From Tabrizicola_A sp044377735 (GTDB lineage Bacteria > Pseudomonadota > Alphaproteobacteria > Rhodobacterales > Rhodobacteraceae), in assembly GCA_044377735.1 (NCBI GenBank), contig JBILYK010000006.1, forward strand, positions 1 to 64,000: DNA of 64,000 nucleotides, read 5' to 3'. Below, piece after piece: positions 1 to 7,912 of the stretch; the first letter of the stretch is position 1, and the number at the start of each line of letters is the position of its first letter. Below the pieces are notes generated by a model. The model was given only the letters and a program-made list of their open reading frames with translations. It was not told where the DNA came from and made no database searches. A program made the translations under genes and the position numbers.

Positions 1-1
1 G

Positions 2-454
2 ATGCATTGCGTGCCAGGCTGCCAAAACATGACCGGCTCGGTTGAGACGGGGTTCGAGGCCACGGTCAAGCAAAAGATCGGCCCGGTCAGCGCCACCTTT
101 ACGGGGGTGGTCAAACTGTCGGATATTGATCCGGGTCGGGCGGTCACGATTTCGGGCGAGGGCAAGGGCGGGGCGGCGGGTTATGCAAAGGGTGGGGCCA
201 AGGTCACGCTTGTGCCTGTGCCCGAGGGAACCGAATTGTCCTACACGGTTGATGCCTCGGTCGGTGGCAAGATCGCCCAGTTGGGCAGCCGGTTGATTGA
301 TGGTTTTGCCAAGAAGATGGCGGATGAGTTCTTTACCCGCTTTCAAGATGCGTTGGAGGCCCCGCAGGAGGGGTCTGATGAGGCCGAGGCCATGGCCGAA
401 GGCCCCGAAGAAGCCCCGAAGAAGGGCTGGTTCAAGCGCATGATCGGCGCTTGA
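2..454 (+). CDS. coxG: CoxG-like SRPBCC protein (5' truncated)
   Basis: The window opens inside this gene: the first Met is internal and the frame is open to the left edge, so the N-terminus is missing. The 150 visible residues begin with a CVPGCQ segment, which matches the PGC element near the N-terminus of CoxG proteins, and continue as an alternating beta pattern of the START/SRPBCC lipid-binding fold. An acidic, Ala/Glu-rich tail ends in a basic amphipathic stretch (KKGWFKRMIG) that could be a membrane anchor. In the aerobic CO dehydrogenase system CoxG helps place the enzyme on the membrane. It lies 59 bp before the small subunit gene on the same strand, which supports the assignment; the exact role with a form II enzyme is unknown. 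Confidence 0.8.
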   Translation: MHCVPGCQNMTGSVETGFEATVKQKIGPVSATFTGVVKLSDIDPGRAVTISGEGKGGAAGYAKGGAKVTLVPVPEGTELSYTVDASVGGKIAQLGSRLIDGFAKKMADEFFTRFQDALEAPQEGSDEAEAMAEGPEEAPKKGWFKRMIGA

Positions 455-513
455 GTCTGATAATGACCAAAGACTGATAAGACTTACCCAGGACTGTCCA
501 AGGGAGGAAATCC

Positions 514-990
514 ATGACGAAAGTCAGCATGACCGTGAACGGCAAAGCCGTTTCGGCCGAGGTTGAAGGCCGCACGCTGTTGTCGGCCTTTTTGCGTGAA
601 GGGCTTAGCCTGACCGGCACCCATGTGGGCTGTGATACCAGCCAATGCGGTGCTTGTGTGGTGCATGTCGATGGCAAGCTGGTGAAATCCTGCACTGTCT
701 TTGCGCAGGATGTGGCCGGTGCGCAGGTGAAAACCATTGAAGGCATGGCCAACCCGGACGGGTCTTTGAGTGTACTGCAGCAGGCGTTCCAAGATCATCA
801 CGGGTTGCAGTGCGGGTTCTGCACGCCGGGCATGGTGATGTCTTCGGCGGCGCTTTTGGCGGAAAACCCCAAGCCAACCGAGGCCGAGGTGCGCCATTAC
901 CTTGAGGGCAATATCTGCCGCTGCACGGGTTATCACAACATCGTCAAAGCTGTTCTGTCTGCCTCGGGGCAGACGGTTGCGGCGGAATGA
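514..990 (+). CDS. coxS: Molybdenum hydroxylase small subunit, [2Fe-2S] (CoxS-like)
   Basis: This 158-residue protein is the iron-sulfur subunit of a three-part molybdenum hydroxylase. It passes electrons from the Mo site to FAD. The N-terminal plant-ferredoxin-like cluster uses C40, C45, C48 and C60 (GCDTSQCGAC, then KSC). The C-terminal helical cluster domain uses C100, C103, C135 and C137 (CGFC, then ICRCTGY). All eight ligands are present and the length is normal for the family. An ATG at 514 follows a good ribosome site (gggaggaa). The stop overlaps an ATG of the next frame, so it is tightly linked to the large subunit gene. Whether the substrate is CO or an aromatic/purine-type compound cannot be told from this subunit. 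Confidence 0.95.
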   Translation: MTKVSMTVNGKAVSAEVEGRTLLSAFLREGLSLTGTHVGCDTSQCGACVVHVDGKLVKSCTVFAQDVAGAQVKTIEGMANPDGSLSVLQQAFQDHHGLQCGFCTPGMVMSSAALLAENPKPTEAEVRHYLEGNICRCTGYHNIVKAVLSASGQTVAAE

Positions 991-1001
991 GGGGGGATCA
1001 G

Positions 1002-3377
1002 ATGCCGAAGGATCATGGAATTGGCGCGTCGACCAAGCGCCGCGAGGATATCCGCTTTTTAACCGGTCGGGGGGTTTACACCGACGACCTGGCGCTGCAC
1101 GGGCAGACCTATGCGGTCTTTGTGCGCTCGACCGTGGCACATGGCCGGATCAAGTCGATCAACTCTCAGGCAACGCTGGCGATGCCGGGGGTCTTGGCGG
1201 TGTTCACCGGCGAGGATTTCAAGGACGTGGGTGGCAACCCGGCGGGTTGGCTCATCATGTCGCGCAATGGCGAGCCGATGCGTGAGCCCAAGCGCCCGGT
1301 GCTGGCCCATGGCAAAGTGCGCCATGTGGGCGACGCTTATGCCGCCGTGGTGGCCGAGACCTATCAACAGGCCAAAGACGCCGCGCAGCAACTGGCCGAT
1401 GACACGGCAATCGAAGAACTGCCCGCGATCATCGACATGGCCAAGGCTTTGGCGGATGCGTCAAACCGCGTGCATGACGAGATTCCCGACAATCAGTGCT
1501 TTGACTGGGGCTGGATCGAGGACAACCGTGCAGCGGTCGATGCGACGTTCAAATCTGCCCCCCATGTCACCACGCTTGAACTGGTCAACAACCGTCTGGT
1601 TCCAAACGCGATGGAGCCGCGCGCCTCGATTGGCGAGTATTTCCCCGGCACGGGCGATTACAAGCTGACCACGACAAGCCAGAACCCCCACCTGACACGG
1701 CTTTTGGTGGCCGCTTTTGTGATGGGCATTCCGGAGAATAAACTCACCGTCGTGGCCCCCGATGTGGGTGGCGGTTTTGGGTCGAAGATCTATCACTATG
1801 GCGAAGAGGCCTTGGTGCTGGCGGCGGCCAAGAAGCTGGGTCGTCCAGTGCGCTGGACGGCGGAACGGTCGGAAAGCTTCTTGTCGGACGCCCATGGCCG
1901 CGACCATGTGACGAAGATTGAGTTGGCCTGCGACAAAGAAGGCAATTTCCTTGCCTTCCGAACCGAGACCATGGCCAACGTGGGCGCCTATCTGTCGAAT
2001 TTCTCGACCGCGACGCCGACCTTCTTGCATGGCACGCTGATGGCTGGCCCCTACAAGGTGCCGCAAGTCTATGTGAACGTGAAAACTGTGTTCACCAACA
2101 CCGCCCCGGTGGATGCCTATCGCGGGGCAGGCCGGCCCGAGGCGACCTATAGCCTTGAGCGTGTCATCGACAAGATGTGCCGCGAGTTGGGTCTTGATCC
2201 GTTCGAAGTGCGTCGCAAGAACTTCATCACCACGGACATGTTCCCCTACACCACGCCGGTGGCGCTGGTGTACGACACCGGAAATTATCAAGCGACCTTG
2301 GATCGTGCGATGCAGATGGCCGATGTGGCGGGCTTTGCCAAGCGCCGTGCGGACAGTGCCAAGCGCGGCAAGCTGCGCGGCATGGGGCTGTCGACCTGGG
2401 TCGAGGCGTGCGGCATCGCGCCGAGCCACCTTGTCGGCATCCTTGGTGCGCGGGTTGGTCTTTATGACGCGGCCACGGTGCGGGTGAATGCGACCGGGAA
2501 CATCTCGGTCATGGTTGGTGCGCACAGTCACGGGCAGGGCCATGAGACGGTGTTTGCACAGATCGTAGGTGACATGCTGGGCATCCCCGAAAGCTCGGTG
2601 GAAATCGTGCATGGCGACACGTCGAAAATCCCGTTCGGAATGGGGTCTTATGGCTCACGCTCGTTGGCGGTTTGCGGCGTGGCAATGACCAAGGCGGTGG
2701 ACAAGATCATCGCCAAGGGCAAGAAGATTGCCGCCCACATGCTGGAAGCGGCAGAAGGCGATATCACCTTTGAGGATGGCAAGTTTTCGGTGGCAGGCAC
2801 CGACAAGGCCAAGACCTTTGGCGAGATTGCCTTCTCGGCCTATGTCCCGCACAACTATCCACTGGAAACGCTGGAGCCGGGGCTGGAAGAAACGGCCTTC
2901 TATGATCCGGCCAACTTCACCTATCCCGCAGGTGCCTATATCTGCGAGGTCGAGGTGGACGAGGGCACCGGCAAGGTGGATGTCTTGGCCTTCCACTGTG
3001 CGGACGACTTCGGCAATGTGATGAACCCGATGATCGTGGAAGGGCAAGTGCATGGCGGCGTGGGCCAAGGCATTGGTCAGGCGCTGTTGGAAAACACAAC
3101 CTATGATGAGAACGGTCAGCTTCTGACCGGGTCTTACATGGATTACGCCATGCCGCGCGCCGATGATCTGCCGTTCTACAACGTGGACTATTCCTGCCAG
3201 ACGGCCTGCACTCACAACCCCTTGGGCGTGAAGGGCTGCGGCGAAGCCGGGGCCATTGGCTCGCCCCCGGCGGTGGTCAACGCGGTGTTGGATGCGTTGA
3301 ACGCGGGCGGTCACAAGATTGCCCATATCGACATGCCCGTCTCGCCCGCTCGGGTGTGGCAGGCGATGAACGGCTAA
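1002..3377 (+). CDS. Molybdenum hydroxylase large subunit, form II CoxL-like
   Basis: This 791-residue subunit would carry the molybdopterin-cytosine-dinucleotide cofactor. It shows the xanthine-oxidase-family layout: an N-terminal a/b hammerhead (RREDIRFLTGRGVYTDD), a PDVGGGFGSK cofactor loop near residue 250, and GCGEAGAIGSPP with the catalytic Glu near residue 748. The active-site loop near residue 372 reads AYRGAGR. This is the form II or related signature; form I CO dehydrogenases have AYXCSFR with the Cys that binds Cu. True CO oxidation is therefore not supported. ATG 1002 is preferred because agggggga lies just upstream; ATG 987 overlaps the coxS stop and is an alternative. Confidence 0.93.
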   Translation: MPKDHGIGASTKRREDIRFLTGRGVYTDDLALHGQTYAVFVRSTVAHGRIKSINSQATLAMPGVLAVFTGEDFKDVGGNPAGWLIMSRNGEPMREPKRPVLAHGKVRHVGDAYAAVVAETYQQAKDAAQQLADDTAIEELPAIIDMAKALADASNRVHDEIPDNQCFDWGWIEDNRAAVDATFKSAPHVTTLELVNNRLVPNAMEPRASIGEYFPGTGDYKLTTTSQNPHLTRLLVAAFVMGIPENKLTVVAPDVGGGFGSKIYHYGEEALVLAAAKKLGRPVRWTAERSESFLSDAHGRDHVTKIELACDKEGNFLAFRTETMANVGAYLSNFSTATPTFLHGTLMAGPYKVPQVYVNVKTVFTNTAPVDAYRGAGRPEATYSLERVIDKMCRELGLDPFEVRRKNFITTDMFPYTTPVALVYDTGNYQATLDRAMQMADVAGFAKRRADSAKRGKLRGMGLSTWVEACGIAPSHLVGILGARVGLYDAATVRVNATGNISVMVGAHSHGQGHETVFAQIVGDMLGIPESSVEIVHGDTSKIPFGMGSYGSRSLAVCGVAMTKAVDKIIAKGKKIAAHMLEAAEGDITFEDGKFSVAGTDKAKTFGEIAFSAYVPHNYPLETLEPGLEETAFYDPANFTYPAGAYICEVEVDEGTGKVDVLAFHCADDFGNVMNPMIVEGQVHGGVGQGIGQALLENTTYDENGQLLTGSYMDYAMPRADDLPFYNVDYSCQTACTHNPLGVKGCGEAGAIGSPPAVVNAVLDALNAGGHKIAHIDMPVSPARVWQAMNG

Positions 3378-3393
3378 CAGGGAGGGATAAAAG

Positions 3394-4182
3394 ATGCACA
3401 ACTTTGACTTCGTGAAACCCTCCTCGATTGCCGAGGCGGCGAAACTTCTGGGCCAAGACGGGGCGCAGCCCCTGTCGGGCGGGCAAACCCTGATGCCGAC
3501 GATGAAGCAGCGCCTTGCGGCGCCGGCGGTTCTGGTCAGCCTGACCGGGATTTCCGAAATGCAGGGCGTCTGCACGGGCGATGGCGGGTTGCACATCGGT
3601 GGGGCCACGGCCCATGCCGTGGTGGCACGCGAGGCGGCCAAGCATTACCCGGCGCTCGCTGCATTGGCGGGCGGCATCGGTGACCCGGCGGTGCGCTCTC
3701 GTGGCACAATCGGTGGGTCGGTGGCCAATAACGACCCCTCGGCCTGCTATCCGGCCGCGGTTCTGGGCGGTGGGGCCACTGTGGTGACAAACAAGCGCAA
3801 GATCGCGGCGGATGACTACTTTCAGGGCATGTTCACGACCGCCCTTGAAGAGGGCGAGTTCGTCACGGGCGTCACCTTCCCGATCCCTGAAAAGGCGGCC
3901 TATGTGAAGTTCAACCAGCCTGCCAGCCGCTTTGCCCTGACCGGGGTGTTTGTGGCCAAGTTCAAGACGGGCGTGCGGGTCGCCGTGACGGGTGCGTCGA
4001 ACAATGGCGTGTTCCGCTGGGCTGAAGGTGAGGCGGCTTTGTCCAAATCGTTCAGCGCCGACGCGGTCAAGGGTCTGGCGGTGGATGACAGCGACATGAT
4101 CAGTGATCTGCACGGAACGGCTGCTTATCGCGCCAATCTGGTGCGGGTGTTGACCGGGCGCGCGGTGACAGCCGCACACTGA
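3394..4182 (+). CDS. coxM: Molybdenum hydroxylase medium subunit, FAD-binding (CoxM-like)
   Basis: This 262-residue flavoprotein subunit completes the enzyme. It has the two FAD-binding motifs of the family: SGGQTLMP near residue 30 and TIGGSVANND near residue 106 (AGGHS and TIGG types), followed by the C-terminal CO-dehydrogenase flavoprotein domain. A ribosome site (cagggagggat) sits before ATG 3394, 16 bp after the large subunit stop. The order here is coxG-S-L-M, whereas the classic cox cluster is M-S-L. No maturation genes (coxD/E/F) follow; the next gene is an unrelated HNH nuclease after a terminator. Confidence 0.95.
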   Translation: MHNFDFVKPSSIAEAAKLLGQDGAQPLSGGQTLMPTMKQRLAAPAVLVSLTGISEMQGVCTGDGGLHIGGATAHAVVAREAAKHYPALAALAGGIGDPAVRSRGTIGGSVANNDPSACYPAAVLGGGATVVTNKRKIAADDYFQGMFTTALEEGEFVTGVTFPIPEKAAYVKFNQPASRFALTGVFVAKFKTGVRVAVTGASNNGVFRWAEGEAALSKSFSADAVKGLAVDDSDMISDLHGTAAYRANLVRVLTGRAVTAAH

Positions 4183-4203
4183 TCGCAAGGTCAGATACAG
4201 GCC

Positions 4204-4227
4204 CAGGCCCCGGGTGACCGGGGCCTG
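4204..4227 (+). terminator. Stem-loop terminator after the coxGSLM operon
   Basis: A perfect 10-bp GC-rich stem (caggccccgg / ccggggcctg) with a 4-nt gtga loop lies 22 bp past the coxM stop. It is followed by a modestly T-rich tract (tgtcatttct). This fits an intrinsic terminator that closes the operon. Confidence 0.7.
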
Positions 4228-4339
4228 TGTCATTTCTGCGTGATCTTTTGGGGTTACTCTGCCGCATATCGGGGGCTTGCCTTGAAACCAACCCAAGATA
4301 TAGTCAAGTGACAGTCAATTGACGGGGATGCCTCGGACT

Positions 4340-4924
4340 ATGGACGGCGATTTCAGGACCCAGTTTGTGCGCGACCCGGCGGCGCTGAAGCATTTTCCGG
4401 CGCTGGTCCTGAATGCCGATTACCGGCCGCTGAGTTACTACCCCTTGTCGCTGTGGCCTTGGCAAGAGGCGATCAAGGCGGCCGTGCTGGACCGGGTGCA
4501 GATCGTGGCCGAATACGACCATGTGGTGCGCAGTCAGCGGCAAGAGTTCCGCATACCTTCGGTTGTGGTGTTGAAAGATTACGTCAAACCCCAAAAGCGC
4601 GTGGCCTTCACGCGCTTTAATCTTTTCTTGAGGGACGAGTTTTGCTGCCAATACTGTGGCAGCCGGGGCGATCTGACCTTCGACCATGTGGTGCCGCGCT
4701 CGCGCGGGGGGGTCACCAGTTGGGAGAATGTGGTCGCCGCCTGCAGCCCGTGCAACTTGCGCAAAGGGTCAAAGACCCTGCGTCAATCAGGTCTGTCGCT
4801 GAACCGCGTGCCGTGCCAGCCCACGGCGGCCGAGATGCTGTCACATGGCCGTCGCTTTCCGCCCAACCATCTGCATGAAAGCTGGATGGATTATCTTTAC
4901 TGGGACGCCGAGTTGGACGCATAA
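4340..4924 (+). CDS. HNH endonuclease family protein
   Basis: The 194-residue product has a C-terminal HNH module. A zinc-ribbon-like pair CCQYC is followed by LTFDHVVPRSRGG (the first His) and NVVAACSPCNLRKG (Asn and second Cys pair), which is a complete catalytic core. The N-terminal part (PALVLNADYRPLSYYPL) is the conserved lead found in stand-alone bacterial HNH proteins of unknown target. No restriction, phage or intein genes are nearby, so a housekeeping role in DNA metabolism is more likely than defence. ATG 4340 is chosen because the protein then starts MDGDF and ggggat is 8-12 nt upstream; ATG 4328 is possible. Confidence 0.85.
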   Translation: MDGDFRTQFVRDPAALKHFPALVLNADYRPLSYYPLSLWPWQEAIKAAVLDRVQIVAEYDHVVRSQRQEFRIPSVVVLKDYVKPQKRVAFTRFNLFLRDEFCCQYCGSRGDLTFDHVVPRSRGGVTSWENVVAACSPCNLRKGSKTLRQSGLSLNRVPCQPTAAEMLSHGRRFPPNHLHESWMDYLYWDAELDA

Positions 4925-4930
4925 GGCGCA

Positions 4931-4994
4931 CTCCTCGGGCGTCTTCGACTTCTTGTCGTAAGCTGACCCGACGAGCGACGAAGTCGACGAGGAG
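4931..4994 (+). promoter_or_regulatory. Leader hairpin that would cover the mgtC ribosome site
   Basis: The right arm (4976-4994) is complementary to the left arm (4931-4958) over 19 pairs, with bulges of 7 and 2 nt on the left side. The arms are ctcctcg + tcgacttc + gtcg against cgacgaagtcgacgaggag, and the loop is 17 nt. The right arm contains most of the gaggaggg Shine-Dalgarno of mgtC, so the fold would hide it. Pairing is read from the sequence; regulation is inferred. A terminator for the HNH gene is the other reading, but there is no T tract. Confidence 0.5.
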
Positions 4995-5000
4995 GGCGGC

Positions 5001-5690
5001 ATGGTTCCGATAGAAATGGCAGCTCTGCATATGGGCGTGGCGCTGGCCTGTGGCGCAGTGATCGGGTCAGAGCGGCAGGTGCGTCAGCGCATGGCGGGCT
5101 TGCGGACCAATGCGCTGGTGGCCTTGGGCGCTGCGGGCTTTGTTATCTTCTCGCAACTGGTGCCGAATGAGGTTTCGCCGACGCGGGTCGCTGCGCAGGT
5201 GGTCTCGGGTATCGGCTTTCTGGGCGCTGGCATCATTTTCCGCGATGGATTCAACGTGCATGGGCTGAACACAGCAGCAACCTTGTGGTGTTCGGCTGCG
5301 GTCGGGGTCATCGCGGGCATCGGCGCATGGGATTATGCGCTTTTGTTGACCGGCCTTGTGGTGTTTGTGAACCTTGGGCTACGACCCTTGGTCAAGTTCA
5401 TGAAAAAACACACGAAGGCAGGTGTTCCCCTGACGCGGAGCTTTCGTGTGGACTTGATCTCGGCACCCGCAGACGAGGCCGCGATGCGGGCCTTGCTGTT
5501 GCGTCATCTGCCGCAGCATGGGCTGCGTATGTCGGAACTCTCTGCCGTTACCGGGCAAGAGGGCGTCACCCTTGGCGCGATCGTGCAGGGCGAAGGGGCG
5601 ACAGAAAGTGCCATGGAACAGGCGATTGCGCGGTTGGGTGCCGAGCCGGGCATTCGGCGCTTGCGCTGGGTCGCCATTGAGGAGGTTTAA
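5001..5690 (+). CDS. MgtC/SapB family membrane protein
   Basis: This 229-residue protein has four or five hydrophobic segments in its first 135 residues. They include the family landmarks GSERQ near residue 22, MAGLRTNALVALGAA and GIGFLGAGIIFRDG near residue 75. The cytosolic C-terminal domain (about 140-229) resembles the ACT-like tail of longer MgtC proteins. MgtC/SapB proteins are linked to growth in low magnesium and to modulation of the F-type ATPase in pathogens; the role in free-living bacteria is unclear. The start is fixed by gaggaggg 4-12 nt before ATG 5001. The gene stands alone between the HNH and zwf genes. Confidence 0.88.
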   Translation: MVPIEMAALHMGVALACGAVIGSERQVRQRMAGLRTNALVALGAAGFVIFSQLVPNEVSPTRVAAQVVSGIGFLGAGIIFRDGFNVHGLNTAATLWCSAAVGVIAGIGAWDYALLLTGLVVFVNLGLRPLVKFMKKHTKAGVPLTRSFRVDLISAPADEAAMRALLLRHLPQHGLRMSELSAVTGQEGVTLGAIVQGEGATESAMEQAIARLGAEPGIRRLRWVAIEEV

Positions 5691-5743
5691 GCCTTAGCAA
5701 AGCAGTGCTAGACTTCGCTGATCTGCGGGGGTATCAAGCGCCC

Positions 5744-5755
5744 GTTAGCGCTAAC
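5744..5755. promoter_or_regulatory. Perfect 12-bp palindrome, LacI-type operator candidate
   Basis: GTTAGCGCTAAC is fully self-complementary with a central CG, the usual form of LacI-family operators in alphaproteobacteria. It starts 43 bp before the zwf ATG, in the only gap ahead of the three-gene zwf-pgl-pgi operon, where a repressor would act. No LacI-family gene is in the window. Confidence 0.6.
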
Positions 5756-5786
5756 ATAACTGAAGCAACTCCGGCAGGATGTCGCC

Positions 5787-7241
5787 ATGGCCCCTCGTGT
5801 CATACCCGTTGACCCTTTTGATCTGGTGATTTTTGGCGGCACCGGCGATCTCGCCCGCCGCAAGATCTTGCCAGGTCTATATCGCCGCTTTCAGGGCGGG
5901 CAGATGACTGGCGAAGGCCGCATCATCGGCGCGGCGCGGGCCGATCTGAATGATGATGGCTTTCGTACCTTCGTGCGCGAAGCGGTGGAAGAATTCGTGC
6001 CGCCCAGCCGCCGAGATGAGACGAGCCTTTCGGCCTTTCTGACCCATGTGGGCTATGTGGCGATTGACGCCAAGGGTGAAGGCGGCTGGCCAGAGTTGAA
6101 GGCGCGCATGCGCGCAGGCGTGGTACATGCGTTTTACTTCTCGGTGTCGCCCACGCTTTTCGGCGATCTGGCCGAACGGCTGCAGGCCCATGGCATTGCC
6201 GATGGGCAAAGCCGGATCGTGGTGGAAAAGCCCTTTGGCCGCGATCTGGCCACCGCGCGCGCCTTGAACGCAGTTTTGGCGCGGCATTTCGCGGAAACGC
6301 AGATCTACCGCATTGACCATTATCTTGGCAAGGAAACCGTCCAGAACCTGATGGCGGTGCGCTTTGCCAATATCCTGTTCGAGCCTTTGTGGAAGGCCGA
6401 ATACATCGATCACGTGCAAATCACCGTGGCCGAGACGGTGGATGTGGCCGGGCGCGGGGCCTATTACGACACGTCGGGTGCCATGCGTGATATGGTGCAA
6501 AATCACCTGATGCAGCTTTTGTGCCTGATCGCGATGGAGCCGCCCTATCACTTTGACCCGGACGCTGTGCGCGATGAAAAGCTGAAGGTCATCCGCGCGC
6601 TGGATCCGGTAAAACCAGAGGACATCGTGCGCGGGCAATATCGGGCCGCCAACGGCAAGGATGCCTATACCGACCATGCCGAGAACGCCGACAGCCGCAC
6701 GGAAAGCTATATTGCGCTGAAGGCCAATATCTCGAACTGGCGCTGGAAGGGGACACCGTTCTATCTGCGCACCGGCAAAAAGCTTCGGGCGCGGTCATCC
6801 GAGATTGCCATCACCTTCCGCGAGCCGCCCCATTCGATTTTCGACGATGAACGCGGGTGGCGCGAAAATGTGCTGGTGATCCGGTTGCAGCCCAATGAAG
6901 GCATGAATCTGATGGTGATGATCAAGGAACCCGGTCCGGGCGGCATGCGCCTGATGCAGGTGCCCTTGGACATGAGCTTTGCCGAAACCGTGGGGGCCGA
7001 TCTGACCGAGGTGCCCGATGCCTATGAGCGGCTGATCATGGATGTGATCCGGGGCAACCAGACGCTGTTCATGCGCGGCGACGAGGTCGAGGCGGCCTGG
7101 GCTTGGGCCGACCCGATCATTCAGGGCTGGGAAGCACGGGGCGACACGCCGCAACCCTATGACGCAGGATCCTCGGGGCCAGAAGATGCGCTGATGCTGA
7201 TGCACCGCGACGGGCGGCGCTGGCGGGACATTCGGGAATGA
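5787..7241 (+). CDS. zwf: Glucose-6-phosphate 1-dehydrogenase
   Basis: The enzyme oxidises glucose-6-phosphate to 6-phosphogluconolactone with NAD(P)+, the entry to the oxidative pentose-phosphate and Entner-Doudoroff routes. The 484 residues carry the nucleotide-binding loop FGGTGDLARRK near residue 12 and the active-site signature RIDHYLGKE with its catalytic His near residue 176. VVEKPFG near residue 145 also matches the family. The length is normal. It is first of three genes and overlaps pgl by 4 bp, so translation is probably coupled. The start is ATG 5787; only a weak ribosome site (caggatg) is visible. Confidence 0.97.
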   Translation: MAPRVIPVDPFDLVIFGGTGDLARRKILPGLYRRFQGGQMTGEGRIIGAARADLNDDGFRTFVREAVEEFVPPSRRDETSLSAFLTHVGYVAIDAKGEGGWPELKARMRAGVVHAFYFSVSPTLFGDLAERLQAHGIADGQSRIVVEKPFGRDLATARALNAVLARHFAETQIYRIDHYLGKETVQNLMAVRFANILFEPLWKAEYIDHVQITVAETVDVAGRGAYYDTSGAMRDMVQNHLMQLLCLIAMEPPYHFDPDAVRDEKLKVIRALDPVKPEDIVRGQYRAANGKDAYTDHAENADSRTESYIALKANISNWRWKGTPFYLRTGKKLRARSSEIAITFREPPHSIFDDERGWRENVLVIRLQPNEGMNLMVMIKEPGPGGMRLMQVPLDMSFAETVGADLTEVPDAYERLIMDVIRGNQTLFMRGDEVEAAWAWADPIIQGWEARGDTPQPYDAGSSGPEDALMLMHRDGRRWRDIRE

Positions 7242-7909
7242 GATGGGTTGAATACCCTGATCGGACGCAGCTTTATCAAGGGCTGACCAAAGTGCTGGCC
7301 GAGGGGCTTGGCGCGGCAATCAAAGCGCGGGGTCATGCCTCGTTCTCGGTCCCCGGAGGGACGACGCCGGGGCCGGTCTTCGATCTTTTGTCCCAGATGC
7401 CGCTGGACTGGGCCAAGGTGGCGGTGTTCTTGAACGATGAGCGTTGGGTCGGCGAAGACAGCCCGCGTTCGAACACGAGGCTTTTGCGCGCGCGGTTTCT
7501 GTGCGGTCCGGCGGCCAAGGCAAAGCTGGTGCCGCTTTATGCCCCCTCCGCCCAGCCTGAAGATCAGCTTGCGGCGCTGGCCAATGGCCTTGCGCCGCAT
7601 TTGCCGATTTCGGTGCTGCTCTTGGGCATGGGGACGGATATGCACACGGCAAGCCTGTTTCCCGGTGCGGACCTTTTGACATGGGCGCTGGCCGCGGATG
7701 CGCCTCCGCTGATGGCGTTACGGGCCGAGGCTGCGGGAGAGCCGCGCATCACTTTAACCGCGCAGGTGCTGCAGGCGGCTGACACCATTCATATCCTGAT
7801 CACTGGGACCGAGAAACGCGCCGCGATCGAGCGTGCGCGCGATCTGCCCCCCGAACAGGCGCCGATCCGCGCCGTTTTGGACAATGCAACCGTACATTGG
7901 GCGGAGTAA
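7238..7909 (+). CDS. pgl: 6-phosphogluconolactonase
   Basis: This 223-residue DevB-type lactonase hydrolyses 6-phosphogluconolactone, the product of Zwf. It shows the SVPGGTTPGPVFDLL motif near residue 36 (family pattern SGGxTP) and NDERWV near residue 66. LLLGMGTDMHTASLFPG near residue 125 matches the conserved GxGxDGHxASLFP region, with Met in place of the usual Gly before His. The ATG overlaps the zwf stop (ATGA), so translation is likely coupled, and pgi follows 3 bp after the stop. Confidence 0.95.
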   Translation: MRWVEYPDRTQLYQGLTKVLAEGLGAAIKARGHASFSVPGGTTPGPVFDLLSQMPLDWAKVAVFLNDERWVGEDSPRSNTRLLRARFLCGPAAKAKLVPLYAPSAQPEDQLAALANGLAPHLPISVLLLGMGTDMHTASLFPGADLLTWALAADAPPLMALRAEAAGEPRITLTAQVLQAADTIHILITGTEKRAAIERARDLPPEQAPIRAVLDNATVHWAE

Positions 7910-7912
7910 GCC

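Noticed and set aside
1461..2612. A 383-codon open frame on the minus strand inside the large molybdenum subunit
   Set aside because: Antisense shadow; no motif, no ribosome site.
514..3377. A true form I CO dehydrogenase
   Set aside because: The active-site loop is AYRGAGR, without the Cys needed for the Cu-Mo site.
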